Assembly: GCA_021767985.1 (NCBI GenBank)
Contig: JAASSH010000183.1
Span: 1-5,535 of the forward strand
DNA: 5,535 bases
Direction of reading: 5' to 3'
Source of the DNA: Gammaproteobacteria bacterium
GTDB taxonomy: Bacteria; Pseudomonadota; Gammaproteobacteria; GCA-001735895
Both the position numbers and the translations under genes were made by a program. Numbering within the stretch: position 1 is the first letter of the stretch; each line of letters opens with the position of its first letter. A model generated the notes under the pieces. That model searched no databases. It was not told the DNA's origin and saw only the letters and a list, made by a program, of their open reading frames with translations. Shown piece by piece: positions 1 through 5,304 of this stretch.

Positions 1-34
1 AGAAAACCGTGCCGAATTCAGCGATTATCTCCAT
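1..34 (-). CDS. pit: Pit-family inorganic phosphate transporter, N-terminal fragment (runs off the window)
   Basis: Only the first 11 codons are in the window, read leftwards from an ATG at 34-32; they give MEIIAEFGTVF. This resembles the N-terminus of proteobacterial PiT phosphate permeases (PF01384), which often begin MEII-x-x-(Y/F)-G-T and then enter the first membrane helix. PiT proteins are inner-membrane, proton-coupled carriers that take up phosphate, often as a neutral metal-phosphate complex. The start lies 27 nt after the stop of the DUF47 gene on the same strand, the usual DUF47-pit operon order, so the two are probably co-transcribed. A second ATG at 51-49 is closed by a stop after eight codons and is not a competing start. 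The identification rests on 11 residues plus gene order, so it is likely but not proven. Confidence 0.68.
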   Translation of the reverse strand, partial: MEIIAEFGTVF

Positions 35-61
35 CTCTTGTCTACCCCCATTAGTGCGGGA

Positions 62-742
62 CTAACCCGCGAGTAACAGCCTTGAGCGTATCGCCATGGC
101 CTCGGCATAGTCGGCCAGGTCTTCAAGCAGGTTGATCAGGCGATACAGAAATACGATCGATACCGGATCCATATCCTTGGCATGTTGAAACAGGGTATGC
201 GTGATATCGGTTCCGATGTGATCCGCGTCGGTCTCGATCTCGATCACGTCACGTATCATTGCCCGTGTCTTTTTCAGAATGGGCCCTTTAAAGCCGGTTT
301 CGACCAGGTCATCGAACATGCCGATAACGTCGTTTGCCGCGCTAACCGCGTCGGCGGCTCGGCCCGCAAGCGACAGTATCGGCTTGTGCATTTCCTCTGG
401 TACATCCATCGGTAGATCCAGCATCAGGCCGGCGATATCCTCGGTGCGATCGGCAATGGCTTCCTGCATTTCCATGACATCCAGCAGATCCCGGCGCTCC
501 ACTGGTAAAAACATCGACTTGGACAAGCGATGCTCCAGTTCTTCCAGCACCTTGTCGGCATCGCTCTCGAGCCGATTGACGCTGCGTTTGATTTCCCTTA
601 GTGCCTCCTTGTCGTTATCCAGGAAGGCTCTCGTTGCCTCGGGCATGTGTGAGGCACACTCGTTCGCTATTTCCATGTGTTCTTTCATCGGCTTGAACGG
701 GGACTTCCCGAAAAGCTTGCCAAATTTTAGCGTCGTGGGCAT
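62..742 (-). CDS. TIGR00153/DUF47 family PhoU-like protein, probable Pit accessory regulator
   Basis: The product has 226 residues, the normal length for the TIGR00153/DUF47 (PF01865) family: cytoplasmic, all-helical proteins related to PhoU, usually encoded beside Pit transporters and thought to control them. The start FGKLFGKSPFKPMKEHM fits the family's (A/G)KSP-x-KP signature. PhoU-like acidic metal-binding clusters with E/D-x3-D spacing are visible around residues 57-69 (ESDAD), 91-102 (EMQEAIADRTED), 168-174 (EIETDAD) and 207-214 (EDLADYAE). No signal peptide or membrane segment is seen. The ATG at 742 is preceded by a good ribosome site (AAGAGG, about 8 nt away). The pit-like start follows after 27 nt, so the pair looks like one operon with this gene first. 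The family and gene order are clear; the regulatory role is known only from relatives. Confidence 0.93.
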   Translation of the reverse strand: MPTTLKFGKLFGKSPFKPMKEHMEIANECASHMPEATRAFLDNDKEALREIKRSVNRLESDADKVLEELEHRLSKSMFLPVERRDLLDVMEMQEAIADRTEDIAGLMLDLPMDVPEEMHKPILSLAGRAADAVSAANDVIGMFDDLVETGFKGPILKKTRAMIRDVIEIETDADHIGTDITHTLFQHAKDMDPVSIVFLYRLINLLEDLADYAEAMAIRSRLLLAG

Positions 743-775
743 GACCGTTACCTCTTATGTAATGTAGCTGGTGCT

Positions 776-796
776 ACTATAGCGATTCATTGAATC
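776..796 (-). promoter_or_regulatory. Candidate promoter -10 and 13-bp palindromic operator of the DUF47-pit operon
   Basis: Read leftwards there is a -10-like TATAGT at 781-776, 33 nt before the DUF47 ATG. Two bases upstream of it lies a perfect 6-1-6 palindrome, GATTCA-A-TGAATC on the minus strand (784-796). No good -35 hexamer is seen at 17-19 bp spacing; the best match is 3 of 6. That would suit a promoter needing an activator, or no promoter at all. No Pho box was recognised. The palindrome position would suit an operator. Confidence 0.35.
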
Positions 797-1105
797 AGTA
801 TGCGATTGCGAGCCTGGCTACCGAGTCAGGCAGGATACCAGTTCCGTAAAATCGGCCCGGTACTGTCGCAAAAGCCATTCTTGTATTCTTGCTCTCGTCA
901 GCGGCAGCGCGGTTTTTGTTTACCTGCTCGTGGCAGGCACGATATTTTCACAAGCCACTTCGTGGCCGTTTGTAACCGCCGGATATTCTGCTTATTGTTA
1001 TTCCCCCGCCTGACAATTCCTGTTCTTTTTGTTGTCGTTTTATCACTATTGCTCTGCAATTTATCGTTTCCGAAGTGAAAAGTAATTAACCTAGATCAAT
1101 TAGTT

Positions 1106-1141
1106 GGCCTCAAAATAAAGGATTCTGACCATTTTGAGTCC
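1106..1141. repeat. Inverted repeat, AT-rich hairpin
   Basis: CTCAAAAT at 1109-1116 is repeated exactly inverted as ATTTTGAG at 1131-1138, with a 14-nt loop. After one mismatch the arms gain two more G-C pairs (GG at 1106-1107, CC at 1140-1141). No T-run follows the right arm, so it is not a classic terminator. It could be an operator, an RNA hairpin or a weak terminator. It begins 28 nt after the end of the dubious 800-1078 frame. Confidence 0.6.
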
Positions 1142-1178
1142 TCGTAACGAAATTTTACCGTGCGGGTTTCGAGTTCTT

Positions 1179-1198
1179 AGCCATCCCTTCGGGGAGCT
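1179..1198 (+). repeat. Small hairpin with a UUCG tetraloop
   Basis: As plus-strand RNA this reads AGC-CA-UCCC-UUCG-GGGA-GCU: a 4-bp stem closed by the very stable C(UUCG)G tetraloop, extended by three more pairs across a two-base bulge. It is followed only by UUAAC, so it is at best a poor terminator. UUCG loops are common in structured RNAs and read properly only on this strand, which favours a rightward transcript. Confidence 0.5.
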
Positions 1199-1216
1199 TT
1201 AACATCAAAAAGCATC

Positions 1217-1269
1217 ATGGCATGCCGCCGCTTCACCCTGAAACCGGCCAGCGCTATTGTTCATGCCAT
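1217..1269. repeat. Eight-base inverted repeat with a 37-nt spacer
   Basis: ATGGCATG at 1217-1224 pairs exactly with CATGCCAT at 1262-1269. It may form a long-range stem in an RNA upstream of the CorB-like gene. The left arm is itself nearly palindromic, so alternative pairings are possible. Confidence 0.4.
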
Positions 1270-1273
1270 AAAT

Positions 1274-1290
1274 AACGTACGACGAACGTA
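1274..1290. repeat. Direct repeat AACGTA with 11-bp period
   Basis: AACGTA occurs at 1274-1279 and again at 1285-1290, separated by CGACG. Spacing of one helical turn is typical of sites for regulators that bind as tandem dimers, but six bases is short and chance is possible. It lies about 145 bp before the CorB-like start codon. Confidence 0.25.
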
Positions 1291-1306
1291 TACATGCTCT
1301 TTGGAC

Positions 1307-1338
1307 CATGGATGATGCGGGAAGGAATTGTTTCCATG
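1307..1338. repeat. Inverted repeat CATGGA / TCCATG
   Basis: CATGGA at 1307-1312 pairs exactly with TCCATG at 1333-1338 across 20 nt. The inner bases also contain GGAA and TTCC, which could pair instead. It is the last of four inverted repeats before the CorB-like gene, about 95 nt upstream of its start. Confidence 0.35.
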
Positions 1339-1432
1339 ATTCTCGTTACTTCGTTCGTTGCGGTAACACACTAATCGATCAACGCTTTATGGTTGGGCCA
1401 TTGGCAAGTATCATCGACGATCAATTGTTTCT

Positions 1433-2686
1433 TTGAGCAATAATTACTTGGGCGAATCCGTCATACTGGTTTTACTGCTGATTCTGTCGGGCGTTTTTTC
1501 CGGCTCCGAAACCGCACTGGTGGCGATTTCGATGGCCCGGGTCGACTCGCTGGTCAAGGATGGTCGTCGCGGTGCCAGAGCATTGGCACAACTCAAACGG
1601 GATCCTTCGCGCATGCTGACGACGATCCTGATCGGTAATAACGTAGTTAATATCGGCGCGTCGGTATTGGCCACCGTGATCGCCACGCGCCTGTTCGGTG
1701 CGGCGGGTCCCGGTATCGCGGTTGGCGTGCTGACGCTGGTAATCCTGGTGTTCGGCGAGATAACGCCGAAAAGCCTGGCCACGCGTTTCTCGGAGCGTAT
1801 CTCGCTGTTTATCGCCGTGCCGCTACTCGGTTTCATGCGCCTGATTTACCCGTTGGTGTGGATATTCGGACATTTCACCAGCTGGGTGCACCGGGTTACC
1901 GGCGGCAGGTCGGATCCCGTGGTAACCGAATCGGAATTGATCAGCATGCTGGATTACGGCGAGCGGGAAGGCGCCATCGAACACGAGGAACGCGAATTCA
2001 TCGAACGTGTGTTCAGCTTTAACGATTTACACGTAAGGGATGTCATGACGCCGAATGATCGTATTTTTGCGCTCGACGGTGATCTCACGATCGACGAGGC
2101 CTTGTCCGAGGTGACCCGCGGTACCTTTTCCCGAATCCCGCTATACGAAACGGTCGCCGGAAATTTGAAGAAAGTCCTGTTTCTGCGCGATCTGCTCGAA
2201 GCGGTCGCCGCGGGCAAAACCGGGTTACGACTAATCGATATCGCCCACGACCTGATGTACGTGCCGCAGCAGCAAAAAATCAGCGAATTGTTCCAGCAAT
2301 TTCGTGAATCAAACCGCCAGTTTGCCAGCGTGGTTGACGAGTACGGCACCGTACGCGGTGTCGTCACGATGGAAGACCTGATGGAGGAACTGGTGGGCGA
2401 AATTTACGATGAGTCCGACGTCGAGCCGGTTGAAATGACGGTTATCTCCGAAGACGAGATCAGTATCGACGGCATTGCCGAAATTCGAACGGTCGAGGAG
2501 TTTTTCGGGATCGACCTGCCGGGTAAACCCACCGATACGGTCGGATTCTGGGTACTTTCCCATATCGAGTACATACCGCGGGAGCGTGAAGTGTTTACGA
2601 TCGACGGTCTCGAGGTTGAGATCATCAAGGCTTCGAGCAGGCGCATCGACGGGGTGTCAATCCGCCGTCCGGTGAGCATAGACTGA
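1433..2686 (+). CDS. CorB-like CNNM/CBS/CorC_HlyC membrane protein, probable Mg2+ (Co2+) efflux or resistance
   Basis: The 417-residue length is normal for CorB/YfjD-type proteins. Domains in order: a CNNM (DUF21) membrane domain at about 5-160, a CBS pair at about 200-330 (VMTP at 204, RIPLYE at 234, VDEYG at 301, EDLMEELVGEI at 314), and a CorC_HlyC domain at about 335-412. The membrane domain keeps SGSETA at 23-28, GNN at 68-70, N73 and GEITPK at 108-113. These match the Ser, Asn and Glu positions that hold the cation in solved CorB/CorC structures. The CBS pair senses Mg-ATP in relatives. The start is TTG: an in-frame stop lies at 1364-1366, no ATG or GTG follows it before 1433, and a later start would lose the first helix. 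No clear Shine-Dalgarno precedes it. The gene converges with the usp gene, 58 nt away. Ion specificity is inferred from the family. Confidence 0.92.
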   Translation: MSNNYLGESVILVLLLILSGVFSGSETALVAISMARVDSLVKDGRRGARALAQLKRDPSRMLTTILIGNNVVNIGASVLATVIATRLFGAAGPGIAVGVLTLVILVFGEITPKSLATRFSERISLFIAVPLLGFMRLIYPLVWIFGHFTSWVHRVTGGRSDPVVTESELISMLDYGEREGAIEHEEREFIERVFSFNDLHVRDVMTPNDRIFALDGDLTIDEALSEVTRGTFSRIPLYETVAGNLKKVLFLRDLLEAVAAGKTGLRLIDIAHDLMYVPQQQKISELFQQFRESNRQFASVVDEYGTVRGVVTMEDLMEELVGEIYDESDVEPVEMTVISEDEISIDGIAEIRTVEEFFGIDLPGKPTDTVGFWVLSHIEYIPREREVFTIDGLEVEIIKASSRRIDGVSIRRPVSID

Positions 2687-2744
2687 GTTGCCAGGGTAGC
2701 AGCGTCGAGAGCAACAGGATTATCCCTGATACCGGTTGAGAAAA

Positions 2745-3269
2745 TTAGTTCGGTCTTGAAAATTCATGCTCGTAGATACGACCAGTTTGGCTGTCATTCC
2801 GCGAGGCAATTTGAGGCAGTTTAGAAACGATGATTTGCCCGGATTCAGTGTAGTCTTCGGGCTTAAGCACCCAAACGGGGCAATGGCAATTTCTTAACAC
2901 GCGTTTGTCCGACGAGCCTTTTTCACAGCGCTTGATTACAAGATCATAGTTGCCTTTTGTCGCTTCAGTGACAATCTCCTTTGCCCGGTTGCCGAACGAC
3001 GTGCGTGCCCTTAATTTACAGGATCGGTGGTTTATCATCGAGATTAAAGCCTCGAGCTGTCCAAGCCTGTTCCGCAAGACGCGGTCCCGTAAATCACTGG
3101 GTGGCATGGATGTAATCAAAAACCTGGCTGACCGTGTAATCTTCTGGACAATATCAAACAGCGTCAACTCCCACTGGTATTCCTCAGCTAAATCCAGAAC
3201 CTGTTTAAGCGTTTCGAACTCGCTAAAGTCACCATCCATGACATAAAGTACTTTCGCGTTATGTCTCAT
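2745..3269 (-). CDS. Universal stress protein (UspA family) with a shortened nucleotide-binding loop
   Basis: The product has 174 residues. Positions about 5-137 form a UspA-like fold: a first strand KVLYVMDGDFSEFETLKQ, then a region like tandem-Usp proteins of the UspE type (RFLITSMPPSDLRDRVL, 49-65), then KEIVTEATKGNYDLVIK (97-113), ending VLRNCHCPVWVLKP (124-137). Usp proteins are cytoplasmic dimers induced by stress, many of them binding ATP through G-x2-G-x9-G(S/T). Here that loop is cut to about RCEKGSSDKR, leaving only the final GSS, so ATP binding is probably weak or lost. The 37-residue tail is about where a second Usp domain would begin in UspE-like proteins, but no domain follows. 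The ATG at 3269 is set by GAGGAG seven bases upstream. An earlier ATG at 3276 ends after five codons. The family is firm; the role is unknown. Confidence 0.85.
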   Translation of the reverse strand: MRHNAKVLYVMDGDFSEFETLKQVLDLAEEYQWELTLFDIVQKITRSARFLITSMPPSDLRDRVLRNRLGQLEALISMINHRSCKLRARTSFGNRAKEIVTEATKGNYDLVIKRCEKGSSDKRVLRNCHCPVWVLKPEDYTESGQIIVSKLPQIASRNDSQTGRIYEHEFSRPN

Positions 3270-3276
3270 TGGTCAT

Positions 3277-3282
3277 CTCCTC
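3277..3282 (-). promoter_or_regulatory. Shine-Dalgarno site of the universal stress gene
   Basis: GAGGAG on the minus strand ends 7 nt before the ATG at 3269. It touches the other ATG at 3276 directly, leaving that one no spacing, so it decides in favour of 3269. Confidence 0.75.
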
Positions 3283-3550
3283 AATTAGGGACAGCGTTAT
3301 TGTTTTCGTTTATCTCGGTATCGTGCCCACGTCCATCATTAGTCACCTTCACAATCAATATGCCACCCTTATGTTACGAAATAATGACAGTCTGAAGTTC
3401 ATATGCCTGGTCTTCATGTTCATGAAATCAGCCGGTTTCGAAGTTTCTGGGAAAGATTTTAGAACCGATGGCACCGTGCTTTGAACAGCCGATCACCAGT
3501 TACAGGCACATCAAAAGGCGTAAATTGAAAATCGCCTAAGGTTATTTGCA

Positions 3551-3567
3551 ACAGGCGTTGCGCCTGT
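3551..3567. repeat. Perfect 7-bp hairpin
   Basis: ACAGGCG at 3551-3557 is followed by a TTG loop and the exact inverted copy CGCCTGT at 3561-3567. It is the strongest short stem in the window. Neither strand has a T-run after it, so it may be a processing or protective structure, or a protein site, rather than an intrinsic terminator. Confidence 0.6.
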
Positions 3568-3589
3568 GGCTCGAGCATTGCCCCAATAC

Positions 3590-3631
3590 AAAAACGAGAT
3601 GAATCCCCACAGCAACGTCGATGTTATCTCG
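3590..3631 (-). terminator. Candidate weak intrinsic terminator of the second CNNM gene
   Basis: Read leftwards, CGAGAT (3631-3626) pairs exactly with ATCTCG (3600-3595), which is followed directly by TTTTTGT. It begins 34 nt after the stop codon of the CNNM gene. The stem is only 6 bp and the loop is 25 nt, so it is weak, but position and strand are right. Confidence 0.35.
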
Positions 3632-3665
3632 CTGCCATAGTGACATCGTTGGCTTCACCCCGGAA

Positions 3666-5087
3666 TCATTCGTTCACGACGGCCCGGCTTTCGTCCACCG
3701 GTTGATTCGGTTCCTCCGGTTCCTCCGGCGCCTCGGCCTCCTGGAACTCGAACAGCACCTTGACAATCCGGTGCCGGTCCATTTTCAGGACTTCGAGACT
3801 GGCACCTTCGAGCTGAACTCGATCGCCAACGCTGGCAATGCGCCCGAGACGATGATTGATGTACCCTCCAAGCGTTACGTAGTCGCCGGTGGGAAACGGG
3901 AAATTCAGCTTGTGCTCCAGTTCCGTTACTCGAACGCTGGCGCTAATCTTGTAATGCTGACGATCTTCCATTTTTATGTGGCGGTGTCTTGGCGTAAACT
4001 CATCCTCGTAGTCGCCTACAATCTCTTCGAGAATATCTTCCAGCGTTATCAAGCCCTCGGTTCCACCGTATTCATCCAGAACGATGGCAATCTGACGGCG
4101 GTTACTGGTGAAGTCCTTGAGTAATGTTTTCAGGGGCATGGTATCGGGGATGTAATAAGCCGGCATCATTACATCGGCTACTGGTTGAGCCAGGGTCTCG
4201 ATAATCAGTTCCGGTTTCTCCGCGGCCGCCATGCTGTTGAGCAGTTGCTTCACCGAAACGATGCCGATAATGTTGTCCATTGTCGTTTCATAGACCGGGT
4301 AGCGCTCGCGCAATTCTTCCTTGAACAGGGTGAGGACATCCGCAACGACAGCGGTATACGGTATCGCTTCGACCTCGGTGCGTGGAATCATGGCATCCCG
4401 CGCCGTGTGTTCATCGAGATCGAACACCCCGCGAAGCATCCTGGTCAACTGGGGATCGAGGACTCCCTCCTGTTCGCTGGCGCTGAGTATGGTGCGAATC
4501 TCCTCGCCGGTTATCGAGAAATGCTGTTCGCCATTCTCTATTAGCTCACGCTGTCCGAATAGCCACAGCAGACCATTGGACGAATGATTCATGAACCAGA
4601 TGATCGGGCGCAATATGGTATGCAGCCAATTGATAACCCAGGCGACCGAAAGGCTGATTGCTACTGCCTTGTGGAAGGCAAGCACCTTGGGTGCCAGTTC
4701 ACCTACCACAACGTGTAAAAACGAGATGACCAGAAAAGCAAAAATATAAGAAAGGGTCTGCGTCAGCTGTAATATTTGTTCGCTTTCACCCAGCATGCCA
4801 AAGGCTAGCTGGAATCCCGGAAACATAATCTGATTAAGCGTGACAATCCCGATGGCACCCAATCCCAACGAAACCAGTGTAATGCCGATCTGGGTAACCG
4901 AATAAAAGCGCTCCGGTTGGTCATGAAGCAGCTGGACTATCCTGGCCGCCTTGCTGCCGGTGCCGGCCAATTGGTTTATACGACTGCGTCGCGCCGAGGT
5001 TAGTGCAATCTCCGATCCAACAAAAAATGCGTTACCTACGACCAGAAACAGAATCAAGAATAACTTTCCGATCAATAACCAATCCAT
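3666..5087 (-). CDS. CNNM/CBS/CorC_HlyC family membrane protein (hemolysin-like transporter), second subfamily
   Basis: This 473-residue protein has the same domain order as the one at 1433-2686. The CNNM membrane domain is at about 1-185 (GSEIAL at 24, VGELAPK at 128), the CBS pair at about 230-360 (MIPR at 233, RYPVYE at 262, LDEYGGTEGLITLEDILEE at 337) and the CorC_HlyC domain at about 368-447. A Pro/Glu-rich acidic tail follows (about 450-473). In place of the Asn-bearing GNN of CorB it has TQIGITLVSLGLG (65-77), typical of another CNNM branch often annotated hemolysin or HlyC/CorC transporter. Such proteins are inner-membrane and linked to divalent-cation efflux or tolerance, but the substrate cannot be read here. 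The ATG at 5087 follows AAGGGG with 6-nt spacing, and MDWLLIGKLFLILFLVVGNAF (first 20 or so residues) forms the first helix. It is a single gene with its own promoter region. Confidence 0.92.
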   Translation of the reverse strand: MDWLLIGKLFLILFLVVGNAFFVGSEIALTSARRSRINQLAGTGSKAARIVQLLHDQPERFYSVTQIGITLVSLGLGAIGIVTLNQIMFPGFQLAFGMLGESEQILQLTQTLSYIFAFLVISFLHVVVGELAPKVLAFHKAVAISLSVAWVINWLHTILRPIIWFMNHSSNGLLWLFGQRELIENGEQHFSITGEEIRTILSASEQEGVLDPQLTRMLRGVFDLDEHTARDAMIPRTEVEAIPYTAVVADVLTLFKEELRERYPVYETTMDNIIGIVSVKQLLNSMAAAEKPELIIETLAQPVADVMMPAYYIPDTMPLKTLLKDFTSNRRQIAIVLDEYGGTEGLITLEDILEEIVGDYEDEFTPRHRHIKMEDRQHYKISASVRVTELEHKLNFPFPTGDYVTLGGYINHRLGRIASVGDRVQLEGASLEVLKMDRHRIVKVLFEFQEAEAPEEPEEPNQPVDESRAVVNE

Positions 5088-5152
5088 AAATCACCCCTTG
5101 CGGCTCTGTGTATTTGACTTTCTCGTTTTGCGCCGCGAATCAATAACTCCCA

Positions 5153-5181
5153 AGTATAGAGCATCGCCGATGCGATGTTCT
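5153..5181 (-). promoter_or_regulatory. Candidate promoter with palindromic spacer for the second CNNM gene
   Basis: Read leftwards, AGAACA (5181-5176, 3 of 6 to a sigma-70 -35) is followed after 17 bp by TATACT (5158-5153, 5 of 6 to a -10), 65 nt before the ATG. The spacer contains a perfect 6-1-6 palindrome, GCATCG-G-CGATGC (5161-5173), ending 2 bp from the -10. A repressor or activator could bind there. The -10 is convincing, the -35 less so. Confidence 0.5.
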
Positions 5182-5213
5182 GACCCTGATCAAGGCAGCA
5201 GCGTATAGAGTCG

Positions 5214-5243
5214 TTGTCAAATCATCTCCCAGGTGACTCAAAT
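5214..5243 (+). promoter_or_regulatory. Candidate promoter of the helix-hairpin-helix gene
   Basis: TTGTCA (5214-5219, 5 of 6) and TCAAAT (5238-5243, 4 of 6) are 18 bp apart and 61 nt before the ATG at 5305. The spacer holds a near-palindrome, TCATCT-CCC-AGGTGA (5222-5236), with one T/G position. An alternative pair is CTGACC followed 18 bp later by TATAGA at about 5205-5210. Confidence 0.35.
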
Positions 5244-5304
5244 CAATGAAGCTGAACTGAAAAAGGGATTAAGTGGTGGAAAATCATATGGGGGAGGACA
5301 AGTA

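Larger units (their letters stand above)
743..1432. other. 690-nt intergenic region without a convincing gene
   Basis: This gap separates the leftward DUF47-pit operon from the rightward CorB-like gene. An open frame at 800-1078 (plus, 92 codons) has no ribosome site, no recognisable domain and an Arg/Cys-rich start, so I do not call it a gene. The right half holds four inverted repeats (1106-1141, 1179-1198, 1217-1269 and 1307-1338) and an 11-bp-period direct repeat (1274-1290). No clear -35/-10 pair for the CorB-like gene was found. The region is long for a compact bacterial chromosome and could hold a long leader, an untranslated RNA or a decayed gene. Confidence 0.6.
3270..3665. other. 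Intergenic region between the usp gene and the second CNNM gene
   Basis: These 396 nt lie between two leftward genes and carry no supported complete gene. A plus-strand frame at 3269-3484 would need a TTG start inside the usp start region and has no recognisable domain. The region holds a possible usp promoter, a short Usp-like coding remnant (minus, 3431-3499), a 7-bp hairpin (3551-3567) and a weak terminator candidate (3590-3631). AGGCG/CGCCT arms at 3516-3520 and 3533-3537 could form another small hairpin, followed on the minus strand by TTT. Confidence 0.6.

Noticed and set aside
279..767. Long plus-strand open frame opposite the DUF47 gene
   Set aside because: It is a Ser-rich antisense shadow of a clearly coding minus-strand gene. 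The same applies to the frames opposite both CNNM genes.
800..1078. 92-codon plus-strand open frame in the large gap, with a hydrophobic C-terminal half
   Set aside because: It has no ribosome site, no recognisable domain and an irregular Arg/Cys-rich composition. The hairpin 28 nt after its stop is the only hint in its favour.
1217..1315. Plus-strand mini-ORF from the ATG at 1217 (32 codons)
   Set aside because: It has no ribosome site and no recognisable sequence, and it lies across inverted repeats that read better as structure.
2687..2744. Short inverted repeats between the convergent CorB-like and usp genes (GTTGC/GCAAC, CAGGG/CCCTG)
   Set aside because: Arms are only 5 bp with loops of about 19-27 nt and no T-run on either strand, so they are not credible as a shared terminator.
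3269..3484. 71-codon plus-strand open frame opposite the usp upstream region
   Set aside because: It needs a TTG start overlapping the usp start codon, has no ribosome site and has no recognisable domain.
5202..5220. Perfect TTGACA -35-like hexamer on the minus strand at 5220-5215 with TATACG downstream
   Set aside because: The two hexamers are only 7 bp apart and nothing like a -10 lies at 16-18 bp.
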